Shown here piece by piece: positions 1 through 12,067 of a DNA stretch of 64,000 nt. Made by a program: the position numbers and the translations under genes. The stretch is taken from the NCBI GenBank assembly GCA_951802195.1, contig OX637632.1, positions 920,840 to 984,839 of the forward strand, read 5' to 3'. The notes below the pieces were generated by a model. It made no database searches. It had not been told where the DNA came from and saw only the letters and a list, made by a program, of their open reading frames with translations. Origin of the DNA: Tausonia pullulans (Eukaryota; Basidiomycota; Tremellomycetes; Cystofilobasidiales; Mrakiaceae). How positions within the stretch are numbered: position 1 is the stretch's first letter; each line of letters opens with the position of its first letter.

Positions 1-1017
1 GGTCAGAAAGTGGATTTGGGCGAGCCAGAAGGCGTCGTTGCGGTCGCCTGGAGAGTGGAACGAAGGAGGAGAGCAAGTCGCGTCGCGTCAGTTGAACAAT
101 CCCCGACCGATGTGTTTCCCCAGCCGTTCTTGGCGGCAGGCTCGACGACAACGATACATCCCAACAAACTGACCTGTCCAAGCGAGGACCTTGTCCCCCC
201 AGAAAGCTGCCGTCTCGTAGAGGTGCTGCAGCATCGCGTCATGCCGCCATGTCCGCATCTTTGCGACCATCCCTTCCCATCCCTCCTCACTGGCGTCTTC
301 CTCGTCGTCGTCGATGTCCGTCCCTTCCTCTGTAAGCATCTCATCCTCGTCATCCTCACTCCTTACACGGATCCCCAACCCAAGACTGCTCTCGTCTATC
401 AGATCATCCGAATCGTCCTCATCGTCCCTCCGGCCGTTGACAGGCGGATGCCTTAACCTCGACCCGCCGACAAGCGGTGGGGCGCCACCGTTGTGCGCTG
501 GGGTAGTTGCGCCGAGTCGATGGTGTCGGTAAGGTGAGGCTGGGGGTGCGAGACGACGACCACCGCCTGCTTCGCCGGTGTTATTGGGGTTGGAGGAGGA
601 GATCGAGAGGGAGGACCGCTGGCGGGTGGGACGACGACGGCCGCCAGCTGGCCCACCAGTGATGGAGGGGGCGCCGGGAGGCCCGCCGCTGCCGCCGGTC
701 TTGCGGTTGGGGAGGAGTCGAGGCGAAACGGGGAGGAAGGATGAGTTGTTGGCGCCCGAGAGGTCTTCTGCAAGGTGCGCGGGTGAGAGCGTGTGTCGTC
801 AGTCAGCGAGAACGAGGGAGAGTGACGTTCCTCCACCATAAGTAAGAGATTGCGAGGCCTCACCATCATCCGTCTCGCCCGTCAGCATGAGCATGCCCTC
901 CGGCCCGAGGCTGAAGGACGATGAGAGCGACGACTCGCGTCGACGACTGGCAGCGCCCTTAAGGAGCGTTGGCAGCGGCGGAAGGGTGAACTTGGCGAGA
1001 GGAGGAGGGGTGGCCAT
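1..1017 (-). CDS. CDC16: CDC16/APC6, anaphase-promoting complex TPR subunit (5' part, cut by window edge)
   Basis: Exons in transcript order: 1017-864, 767-174, 47-1 and onward outside the window. Phases close (1,1). The N-terminus is a low-complexity Ser/Pro/Gly and acidic leader of about 200 residues. The conserved CDC16 entry follows: [20 protein letters not shown], then GDKVLAWTG, then across the second intron [15 protein letters not shown], where the TPR superhelix begins. This motif run is diagnostic of CDC16 (APC6), a scaffold TPR subunit of the APC/C ubiquitin ligase that drives mitotic exit in the nucleus. Start: the ATG at 1017 opens exon 1 ([10 protein letters not shown]). The intron at 48-173 has a GTCAGT donor, a CTGAC branch site and a CCAG acceptor. 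The long disordered leader is typical of basidiomycete orthologues. The TPR repeats lie beyond the left edge, so completeness cannot be judged. Confidence 0.88.
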
Positions 1018-2421
1018 GGCTGGGGGTAAGTGCGAGGACTGGGCCTCGCGGTCTTGTCCGGTGGTTTAAGGGGCCTGAGATGGTGGAGGTTGAGGGAGAA
1101 AGCGAGAGGTAGGAGACAGCCAGCGGCAGAGCAGACGCGTCGTTGGTTCTATGCGCCGGAACACAGCAGCGCTGCACGCGACCGTCGCCAAGCTTGGCAT
1201 CAGGCCCTCTCAGAACAAGGTATTCCTCTCAAGACGGAAGAGAGCTCCGATCAGCTTCCTGAAGGGCAACAGCCAGCAGGTGGCAGGACTGAAACTGTTC
1301 ACTCCGGCTGTACGCGCGCGGACGGATGACCACTGCCTGATGCCGCACGACATCTCTTATCTCGGGACAGAGCGCAAACCGTCCTTCCATCAAAGTCAGA
1401 CTAAACAAATAAGCAAGAGAGTGAGACAAGGGCGGAGTATTAAGAAGGGAGGGAAGGGAAAAGTGACCGGCCGCTGGCCACAGAAAGCGCGCGCTGCGCT
1501 GCGAGGACGCGCTTGATTTTCCTTGGCTCGGCTGGGAGCTGGCTCACGGATCCTGCATCCCTGCCTGCGTCGGGCGCGCGCAGAAGTGCTTCCTAAGGCT
1601 GGCTCCTACCACGCTCAAGCGAGAGATCGAGGGCACTCAGTTGACTAACCCAGCAACGGGGGAGTTCCGCAAGCTTGCTTCTCATTCCCCTCTTCCGACC
1701 GAGTGTGGGGGCACAGGAAGTTGGCAAACCCGGAAGTTAATGTTTTGAGGGGGAGGGGGAGAAATAGAGTCCAAGCTTCACCCGGGGGGCGAGCAAAGCG
1801 CTCTCGTGTCACTCGTTCGCTCGTTTGTCTTGCTTGGCCCTTCACTCCTAGTGTTTCTCTCGACCCCCTCCTTCCACGACCCCCTCTCCCCGCACTCTTG
1901 TACCACGTTGGACGACGGCCGTCACGCCACTGCTATCGGCACCAGCACCACTGGCGGCTCGACTCTGAGTGAGTGTACCTCTCCCGTCAGTGCGCTCTGG
2001 CGCGTCTCCTCTCCCATCCCCCCTCTCCGCCTTAGAACGCGCTTCGACACGATCACTTGAGAGCAGCCCCCTCATTGACCTCGTGTCTGCCCCTCTGCCC
2101 ATCCCCTATTCTTCTCTCATCAACAACACCAATCTCGCTCCTGCCCCCCTCTCGCATCTGGCTCGCATCTGGCTCGTTCTCAGTTCTCCTCGTCCCAGAG
2201 CCCCAGTTTGCTCCTCGCTCGCTCGCTCAACCCAACGCGTACCCACTGCTACCGCTCGCCTCCACCGAGCGATCCTCGACTCAACCCAACCTGCCTACCG
2301 TCTGCTTCTCCTCGCCTTGCCTGCCTGTCTGTTGGCCTGCTAGCCTCGTGCTCCTCCTCCCCCCTTCTCCCCGCTCTCCACTCTCGGCTCGCATCTTTCT
2401 CAGCTCCTCGTCCAAGCAGCC
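1018..2421. promoter_or_regulatory. Divergent intergenic region CDC16 / BEM2-like
   Basis: About 1.4 kb separates the two divergent start codons and must carry both promoters. The last ~550 bases before the plus-strand gene are strongly C/T-rich on the plus strand, as in 5' leaders of highly GC-rich basidiomycetes. Short ORFs here (for example 1151-1516) show no family resemblance or intron logic. No clear TATA box or operator was seen. Confidence 0.4.
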
Positions 2422-5400
2422 ATGCCCGCCCGAACCAAGAAGACCTCCCTCTCCAGCCGCCACGGCTCGGACCTCGCCGACCCGCCGACACCGTCGACCG
2501 CGTCCTCTTCGTCGACGTTGCCCTCGGCGTGGCCCCCTTCTTCGGCGGGCTCCTTCTCCGCCGGCGCCTTTTCTGGACCGTCACGGTCCAACACACCCGA
2601 CAGCAACGCGTCCCGCCACGGCGCGCCTCCGCCGAGCGCGTCTTCCTCTTCCAGCAGCGGCGGCGGCTGGTTCTCCCGAAAGGCTTGGGGCTTCGGCGGC
2701 GGTAGCAGCAGCTCGTCGTCCTCGTCTTCGTCGACAACAGGCACGAGCACACCAGGTGTTGGAGGAGCGGGGGGCATACCCTCCTCATCCCGAGAGCGGC
2801 TCTCGAGCATGACGCGCTCCTCGACCGCGATGTCGCTCGCCAAAACGACTGTTGTCGGCCGATCTCCAGGAGCGGCCAGCTCGTCGTCTGGACTCGCTCA
2901 TGGTCACACCCACACCTCGAAGTTCGAATCTGGGTCTGTACAGGAGCACGGCAGTGATGACGAGCAGCCTTTGCGGCGGCCTGCGTTTACTCGACATCAG
3001 TCGTCCTCGGCGGCGAACCTCGTCTCGCCTCCGCTGGATTCTGCGGAGAACAGCAGCAACAGCAACTCCCGAGGAGGCTTCTTCCGCAAGAGGACCACCT
3101 CGGCAGGAGCGACGACAATCCTCCCTCCGATCAAGACGCAACTTGCTCAGGAGCTTCATCAGCCGCTTCACCAGGTTGCTCCTCAGCAACAGCCGGCGGC
3201 GGCTTTCCCAGATTACCACCACACTCAGCACCACCACCAACACCACCAGCAACCTCGCCCTCTTCATCTCTTGGACGGCTCGGCCTTGACGATGGCGGAT
3301 CGGCTGCCGTTCCAACCTCGATTAGAGGCGGAGGCGAAGGTCGCTTCGGCAGGCACCAGGCACGGTGGCATTTCACAACTTCCCCATTCGCAACAACTAC
3401 AGCGCTCCCTCTCACCAACGCTCTCAACGGCCCGGAACGAAGGCATTTCTCGAGGCATCACTGGGCCCTCGGTTGGTACGGCGTTCAGCTGGGACCCTCC
3501 TCTCCTGGCGGCTTCGGGGTCACCGAGGCTGCAGGACTATCGACGCGTACAGACTGGCTCGAATAACGATGCGTAAGCTGATCCAATGATCCTGACGAAA
3601 GCGGCCAGACGAAAGAAGCTGACCTATTATTATTATTTTCCCCAAACCGCTTACCCGCCAGTCTCCTGAGCGAAAACGACTTCTTGCGTCCCGCTGGAGA
3701 TCTCAATTCATATGGGAGCGCCATCTCGGACGAACACCTCGGCTCTCCCTTCAGCGCCATCTCGGACCTGCCCCCAATGTCGCCAACCGGCAGCCCGACG
3801 ACGCCCATTTTTGCGATCCCCTCTGGAGGCGGCGCCCTTGGGACCGGGTTCTCCCCAGAGCCAAGACGAGCGACGAGGTATATAGTCGTCGACCAGCATG
3901 GCAATACGTCGCCCAATTTCTCTCGTCCCTCGCCGTCATCGCCGAACCTCGCAGCGTGGGCGTCGGGTCCGCTTCCCAGCGGCAGTAGCAGCAGCAGTAG
4001 CACGAGCTCAACTCCTCGCGTCGCCGGTGAGACTCCCGAAGCCGCGTTTGACCAGCGAGTCGGGACGGTGCCCTTGCGAGATGAGTCTAGCCGACGAGGC
4101 AGTGGCAGCGAGGGGGGCAGCAGCGGAGCAGGCGGACGCCACGTCCGGAACTTCAGCGCCATGGCGCTCGGCAAGCCCACGGGCAAGGGCAAAGATCGAG
4201 AGAAGCAGGAATTCATCGTCGACACTGCGCGTCCGATGGCGACGATGACGACGACTCTTCGCCCTCAGACGCACTACATCTCCTCCGGAGCCCAGCAACA
4301 TCATCGCCAGACGATCGTGTTCTCGCCTTTGCACGACCACCACAGCTACCGACCGGCCTTGGCTGCCTCTCCCATGATGCCGACAACACTCTTGACCCCC
4401 TTGCCTCACAGTTCCTCCTCCTTTTCCCTTATTCCCCCACAGGCTACATTAGCATCCGGCTCCACGCCATCCTCGGTCAGCACAATCGAGTCGGGCCTTC
4501 TCCTCAGACACACTCCTGCGGGTTCCACAGGCGGAGCGTTCCGTTCAGCGTCGGCCAAGGACGCAAATGCTCGCTGGAAGCCGTACAAGGCTGTCCTAAA
4601 GGGCGGCAAGCTTCAGTTCTTCAAGCCTCCGAGCGACCGAAAGGAGATTGAGGCTTACTTCCCGAAGGGCATCGTCCTTCCGACTCTGCAGGTTCGGAGA
4701 CGTCGCTCGTTTCGCTTCCCGTCGCGTTCTGACGGCCACTCGCTCCTCCCTTTCAGACGCCTTTGTCGGTCCAGCGACTTGAAACGGAGGACTCGATCCA
4801 ATACGTCTCGACCGCGCTGGCGCCCAGTCGACGACCCGCCCGTGCATTCTGGGGAACGTCCAAGCACCCGGGGCTCGATCTCTTCCCCTCGACGCCGCCG
4901 CCGACGACGACCTCCGAGTCCGGCGCGTTCGATCTGAACGATCACATCGACGACGAGCTGGAGGCGACTACGTCTGCCTCCACGCTGAAGGATTGCATCC
5001 GGTCCGGCACGCCCGAAGCCCTTGCCCACGAGCTCGTCCTCACCACCCAGGCGGGCTCCGCTCCCCGCGCATCCGTTGAAGACTTCATTAACGCCGTCCT
5101 CTTCGCGGCGCTCGATTTTGCGCCCTCGCCGGAACAGTTCCTTGTGGACTTGCGGAAAGCCGTCGAGCGCGCCTCGTCTGTCACAGATGAGGAGGAGCGT
5201 GGAAAGCTGATAGGCGAGGTTCGGCCGCGCGTGAAGAATCTTGTCAAGGCATTCTGCGCTGGCCACGCCGGCTCTTGGTGGAATGGCTCGCCGACGGCTC
5301 AGGACCAGATCATCCGGGGCTTGAAAGAGGTGGTCCAGAGCGCGTTTGATGGAGGGGAGGAAGCAGACGAGCTTAGCTCGATCATTGCGGCGTCTCCTCT

Positions 5401-8400
5401 CGCAGGCGATGGCGCCCGCTCCCCAACATCGACGGACTGGCTCGCCTGGGCTCGCTCTCAGCCGAGACTAGTTCACGCCAACAACGCAAACCTCCTTCGT
5501 GACGGCTTTACTCGCGAATTCCTGCTCGCAACCGAACCCGCAGCACTCGCTCGGGCAATTCATCTCTTCCACCTCGATCACTACTCGGCGCTCTTCTCTC
5601 GCTCTTCTTCGTTGAGGAAGGAGGGCGATAAGGCAACAGCCTTTCAGACAATTCCACTGCATACATTCCTTGACGCCGCCGCGGCTTTCCCGTACACGAC
5701 AACATCGTCCGACGGCATCACCACGCCCCACCCTCTCGCGCAGTTTTCCTTCTCCCCGGATCGCCCCCACTTCCTCACTCAGCTCGTGCTCCGTCAGGTC
5801 CTTGCCTCGCCCAGACTCAACGTTGGGGATGGAGGAAGATGCACGTCTAGCAGCGCCATTGTCAGCCAGACAATTGCACGGTGGATTAGCGTCGCCGAGG
5901 AGCTGAGGCTCGGTGGGGATTCGTGTGGCTTCATGGCGATCGGTGCGGCTCTCTCTGCTTTCCTCTTCGTGAAGCCTCCCCGTGAAGCTTGATACTGATA
6001 GATTTTCCCACAATCATCCAGTCATGGCGCTCTGCTCGCGCCCAATCGCTCGCCTCACTCAGAGTTGGCGCCGGATCGCTAAGGAGGAGCACGATCACAT
6101 CATCAAGGCCTGGATTCCTTTCCTCTCCCGGATTCAGTATCAGGACGAGGGAGACCGTCGGATCCTCCCGCTCCGCATCGTTCTCAGCGACACAACGACG
6201 ACAAATACTCCGCTGCCTCTCGTCCCTTACCTCGGAACGGTCGTCGAGGACATCCGCCGTTCCAGGAGTACTCTTAATCCGGCTTTCCCCGCCGTCTCGC
6301 CCGACCTCCCCCATGGCAGCGTTTCGATGGCCCCAATCTGGGATGCCTGGGACGCCGTTTCAGCCGCGCTCAACGTCGCCCATCCCATCGAGGTCGACCC
6401 TCGGACGAAATACGCCGCTGAGCTCGAGAGCGGTTGGGAGCTCCAGGCGCTTCTCCAGAAGCTCGCTGCGTACCCCATGCCTGAAGATGCGAGGACGCAC
6501 GCCTTTTTTGAGCGCTCCAAGCAGCGTGAGCCTCCTCTTCTCGGTCAACTTCTCCCCGTCCAGGCGCAGATTCAACTCAAGACGCAGTCAGAGCGGCAAG
6601 CGACGATCTTCCCACTTCTCTTCCCGCAGCCGCTTCCCGTCATTACCCTCATCGACCAGCACGCTGCCGTACAGCTCGCGAAGGAGCAGCTCAACCCCCA
6701 GCCTCAAACGCCAATGCGGAAGGACGGAACGTTCACAAATCTCGCTGCCCTTGCTAAGGGCCACGGCCACCACCACGCTGCGCCAGTTGCCCAGAGTGTC
6801 CCCCCGCGCCCGTCTACTTCAACCAGCCAGGCTCCGCTGATCGGCATCCACGGAGGCGATGGCAGGCGGCTCGTTACCCGCCCGCGATCCATGTCCGTCT
6901 CTGAGTCTCGCACGGCAAGCCTCGACCTCGCTCGACCAGTCTCGGTCCTCGCTACTGCGGGATCATCTGCCGCGGCTGCCTCAGCTCGCTCTCAGCCTGT
7001 CTCTGGCCGAAGTCTCTTCTTCGGCTCACTCAAAGAGGTTGGGGGTCTCGGCGACACTGAGATTCGCGTCTGTGACGATCAGCTTATCCTCAAGGTCGTT
7101 CGACGCCCCGCGGGCTTCATCGAGACCTCACGACCGTCGAGCGCCTACCTCTCTTCTAGGCCATCGAGCATCGTCATCTCTCGTCCCTCGAGCGTCATAG
7201 GCGGGCTCGGTTTGGTCGCGCCCCTTCACCGTGGTGGCGCGGCGCCAGCGGGAGCGGTCCCAACGCCCGCCACGTCCAAACGGGCAAGTTTGCCTCTTCG
7301 CAACAGCCTCCTCCTGACGGGCTCAAATCCATCGGCCCCGGCCGCCCGCCAGAGCGTCGCTGGCTCGCTCGCCTCGGACGAGTCCTGGGGTCCTCAGCCG
7401 CTTCGAGTGGCCGTCAAGGCGGGGACACTCCACCACATCCTTGACGTGCTCATCTACTCAGTCGATGGCCTCACGATGACCACGCGAGATGACAGCGGCG
7501 TTGCATCTGGACCTGGGAGGAAGCTGCGGATCGATTCGCTCAGCGACTTCCGGGAGGAGTTCTTCGCCACATTTCGGAGCTTCACGTCGCCTGCGGTTGT
7601 CCTTGATGTAAATCTGCCATCCTCTCGCTGACATCACCGCTCATGACTGACTGACACCACTGCTCGCCCATATCAGCATCTAATCTATCGCTATAACTCC
7701 TGTCTCGCCGCCGTCGAGGCTCTCGGCGGTCCGACTCCTTACCCCGACTTCCCCTCATGGCCCCTCCAGGGCTTCGTGTCTTCCCCGGACTCACTTTCGC
7801 CAGACTGGACGGCCATTGCGCTCCTTCGCCTGCCCGTTCTCCGCTGCCTCTCAGATTACATCCGCTTCGGGGGTGCCCAGCAGGACCTCCTCGATGACCC
7901 CGTTTCGTGTGCGGCGCTCTCGAGCTTCCTCCGTCGTGAGACCTCGGGGGGCAAGCTCGGTTCCTCTCCGTCCAATGACAACGGCAACGACGCGCTCGCG
8001 CTCGAGGAGCTGCGGACGGCTGCGATCAAGCTTAGCGACCTTTTCTCTGTCTCGCTCCTTCGGCCTGTTCTACCACGGACGATCCATGAGACGGCTGGAG
8101 CTGTCGACGATGACGAGGTTGTTCTCATTGCCGCGAGCGAGGAGCCGGCTCCCGTTGTTGTTCGGCTTGAGCAGTGTTCGCCTGTTGAGCTGGTCAATGA
8201 CCTCGACTCGCTCGCGTCGTACTACGCCCGCAAGGTCACCACGGACGATATGTATCAGGTCTGCGAGGTCGTCGAGCTACAGTCGGTCGAACCGAGGGGT
8301 TGGCTCCCGACGAACGGCGGGTCGTCGACTTCGTCGTCCTCCAAGCAACAGTCGACGGGAGGATCGTCCTCAGGGGACGACGCCTTGACCATCTCGGATT

Positions 8401-10897
8401 TCCATCAATATCAAACTCTGCCGCTGCAGACTCAGACTGGGAGCCAGACTTTGCTCAAACGCGTGCGTCACCCGCTCCCCCTTTACTCAGCCGAAAAACA
8501 GACCTAATCACCTCCACTGTCTCTGTCGTTGTCCAGTTCCCGAGCAGCGTCCGCAATCTTCACACGTCAGTTTACCCCGTCCTCTTCTCGATTGATAGGT
8601 AGCATACTGACCTGTGTCTCCCTCGACCCGTAGTGCCCACACCATCGTCCGCAGCTGGCTTCTCGCCCAGATTTGTGACCCCCAGATCGGAGCCGAGGTT
8701 CGCCAGGCCCGCCTTGAGGTCCTTCTGTCGGCACTTGAGGTCTGCCGCCTCCGCTCAGCTGATCTTGAGGCCGTCTGGACGCAACCCGTCACGACGCCCG
8801 GCTCGACGGATGATGAGAGCATGACGCCCTCGATCTCGACCTCCGTCGGCGCCGCCCTTCGCAGCGTCCTCGTCGCGCCAGAGAGCCGCGTTTTCGCTTA
8901 TGCCTGGTACGCCATTGGCGCGAAGCGCAAGCGCTCGACGGCGGGAACGCTCGCCGAGGTCCTCGCTCTACCCGAGGAGGGCGCGAGTTCGCCCTGTACA
9001 GCTGACACAGCGTGGTTAATCGAGCGACTTATCGAGGTTCTCTGCGCCTCGGCCGACTCGGTGGAGTACGCCCCCTTGTCTCCGTTGCTCAACTTCGATA
9101 AGCGGCGATCAGTCTTCCGGATTATCCGAGACGCTAAGGGGCTCGTCTCGCCTCGGTTTGACCCGGACCGGGACGAGCGCGCGCGTCTCTCGAGGATGAA
9201 GGCCGAGATCGCCCCCCTCCCGAGCCTTCAGCAGCTTCGAGCTCTCGCCAAGCAAGAGCAGAACGCTCTCCGTGTCTCGATGCCCAAGGACTACCGGCCG
9301 TTCGCGGTCACTGTCGATGCGCAGAAAGACAAGGCTCGGCGAGACCAGCTTTTTCGAGACAAGAGCGCCCAGCGGATCACTCCTCTCGTGGCAAGCCTCG
9401 CCATTCGGTCCTCCCTTCCGCTCTCCTCGCTCTCGTCATCCTCATCGGCGAGTGCGACGAAGAAAAAGTCCACTGGCGGTTTCCGGGCGTACATTCCCAA
9501 GGCTCTCCGTTCGTCTGTTGGCGGCAGCAGCACCAGTCTCAGCCACAACAGTAGCAGCGGCGACCACCAGGCCCACCCACTCGCTTCATTCGTCGCCCCT
9601 GAGCCCACACGAAAGCTCGCCCAGCTCGATTTTGTGCCAGCCGGAAAGCCCGCGTTCGTGGTCTCCATTGCCGACTCAACGGTCGTGCTCCCACCCGACC
9701 CACCGAGGTCGTTCGTCTTCCAGCTGAGCTCGGACGACGGTGCCCGGTACGTTCTCCAAGCCCCAGATCAGGCGACGCTCGAGAGCTGGGTGGCCTCGCT
9801 TGCGCGAACGACGGCAAGTATCTCGGCCAAGCGGAGGACGTGGCTCCAAGAGGCGCCGCTCGGCAAGATGGGCGCCGAGCCAGCCAAGGTTTCGTCTCGC
9901 AAGTCCAACAATTCGGCGCCTTGTAAGTCATCGTTTCTCTCGACACAACGTGCAGTCTTTCTCAATCTGACCTTGCTTTTCATCTCCTCTTCAGGCTTTG
10001 GCATCGATCTCAGCGAGCTTCTCTGCCGCGAGAAAGTTCGAACCGGTCGGGAGGGTGTCCCGCTGGCCGTTGAGCGCCTTCTGTGCGAGGTTGAGGCTCG
10101 AGGCCTCGAGGAGGAAGGCATCTACCGCCTCTGTGCGTCGATTGCTCCCCACTCACTTGTATCTCTGCCATTTCTTAGCTGACTGTCTTCCTCCTCTTTC
10201 TCCAGCCGGCACCCAATCCAGAGTCACTGCCCTCCAACAGGCGCTCGACCGAGACGCCAATGCGCCCCTCGAGGACGCCGATATCCACGTTGTCGCCTGC
10301 GCCTTTAAGCTCTGGCTCCGGTCCCTGCCAGAGCCCATCATCCCTTTCTCGGCGTGGGACGGTTTTCTTGCGGCGGATCGGGTGCCCGAGTATGAGGATC
10401 GGCTGAACGCGCTGAGGACGGAGGTCTGGCGGCTCCCAAGGGGTCGGTTCTTCGTCCTCAAGCGGGTGATGGAGCATCTCGACCGGGTGTCAGAATATGA
10501 GTCGGAGAACCGTGGGTCTAACCTTTCTTTCACCTCATACTGGCAGTGGGCTAACTCCTCTTACGCACCGCATCAAGGCATGTCGCCGGACAATCTCGCG
10601 ACCTGCTTCGGACCGACATTCATGTTTCCTCCCGGGCGCTCCGACGCGGGCCAATAGTGTGTGCCTCTGCTCTCCGCTGCTCACTCCTCCATTGACGATT
10701 CTATCTTTCTTGCTTGCGCCATCAGCTCCAACATGGGTCACATCATGCGCATCTTCAAAGCCCTCATCACTCAGACCGCGTGGGTTTTCGACGCTATCCC
10801 GGACCTCGCTGGCGCGGCCGACGACCAGCCGGCGGCGACGCTAATGACGGCAGTTCCGTACCCTCGAGGGTCTGCCATCGTCGAGGAGGACGAGTAA
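2422..10897 (+). CDS. BEM2: BEM2-like Rho GTPase-activating protein with PH and RasGEF-like regions
   Basis: Ten exons: 2422-3572, 3662-4691, 4757-5942, 6022-7607, 7677-8462, 8537-8565, 8634-9922, 9995-10132, 10206-10656, 10726-10897. They sum to 7818 nt, 2605 aa. Order: a Ser-rich disordered N-terminus (1-~670); a PH-like stretch (WKPYKAVLKGGKLQFFKPP, ~685-760); a diverged RasGEF-like region (~980-1200, including MALCSRPIARLTQSWRRI); a RasGEF-N-like segment (FREEFFATFRSFTSP, ~1630-1700); a second PH (~2225-2310); and a C-terminal RhoGAP (2354-~2540) with arginine finger R2397 in GIYRLSGTQSRV and the KLWLRSLPEPIIPF helix. This order matches yeast Bem2, which switches off Rho1/Cdc42 at the bud cortex to control polarity and wall integrity. 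The RasGEF part looks degenerate and may be only structural. The gene is unusually large for the window; exon 6 is 29 nt. Confidence 0.88.
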
Positions 10898-11334
10898 CGC
10901 TCGCCCTTATATGCTTTCTCCTTTTTCTTTTCTGTCTTTTCTGGACCTTTGCTCTCGAGGTTTTCCACTTCTCAACTGATTGATCCCCCCCTTCTCTATA
11001 AGCGTCACCCGGCTACGCACTCTCTATATACCCCCTCCTCCTTCATATGGACTCCCTCGTTACCCCCACTCATCGTCGACGGCCTGTTGTACGTCGAGAC
11101 CCTGGCTAACCCGATTGCATTGGTGCCCCTTTTCACTTCTTCCTGAGGCAAAACCGACACAGGCACGTGCGTGCATGTGGCGAGCGGATGTTTCTCGCAG
11201 GACCATGGCAAAAATCATACCGGGAGGATGGAAAAGGACCAGTGCAAGAAACGCAAACGTCCATGGCCAAGAAAGACTGCCATGGATTCGATGCATTCTC
11301 CTCAGGTTAAAGAGGGGAAGGAGGGCGTTGAAAG

Positions 11335-11366
<32 letters not shown>

Positions 11367-12067
11367 GGTGGCGGAGATGGAGAACGCTGCATGAAGGATG
11401 GACGGGAGCAAGATGGAAGGGAGGTCATCGACTGGAGAAGCCCTGCCCTGCCGTGGGTTGAACTGCGGAACAGACCGGACCGTGGGCGGAGAGGGAGGCT
11501 ATTCCGTGGGGCCGGCCGGATGGGATCGATCTGCTTAAGATCGGAGCGCCTCACGCAGGTGCGGCGCGATGAGAAACGAGCGCCGTAAAGAGGTTGGATT
11601 CCATTGAGCATTTCCCATGGATACGGTCTCTCGTTGGCCGCCCGACTAGGAGACTGAGCCTAACCCAAGACGCGTCTGACTGAGAGAGGCTGAACTTCGG
11701 AACAGGGAAAGAGGTAGACGCGAGCGTGTCCAGGTCAGCCGTTTGGCCAAGGGCCAGACCGGGCGTTAACCCTCACCTCAAGTCGTCGTCAGTCGTTTGA
11801 CTCAACCACCACCATCCCAAACGTTCCCGACCTCCTACCCCCCTCCCCCTCCCCCTTCCCGCTTCCCGCTCGATCCTGCTGTTGGCCATCATCCATCAGC
11901 CAGCCCGTTAGCCCACCAAAGCGTCCCCTCTGCCGGCACCGCGCTTGCTCGCTCTCAGACGCTCGCGCTCCTTACTTTCTACACGCCAGCCGTTCTTCCG
12001 CGCTCTCCCTCCCGTAACTCGGCCTTCCGACCCCCTCACTCGCCGTTCAGCTCTTCCACGCCGAACG
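10898..12067. other. Intergenic region BEM2-like / Gα with poly(G) tract
   Basis: About 1.17 kb between two plus-strand genes, holding the 3' UTR of the RhoGAP gene and the promoter and C/T-rich leader of the Gα gene. A run of 29 G occurs at 11337-11365. No conserved coding sequence or RNA gene was recognised. Confidence 0.5.
11337..11365 (+). repeat. Homopolymer tract (G)29
   Basis: An uninterrupted run of guanines in the intergenic region between the RhoGAP and Gα genes. Its length is probably variable and prone to sequencing error. It could form G-quadruplex structures. It lies about 700 bases upstream of the Gα start codon. Confidence 0.9.
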
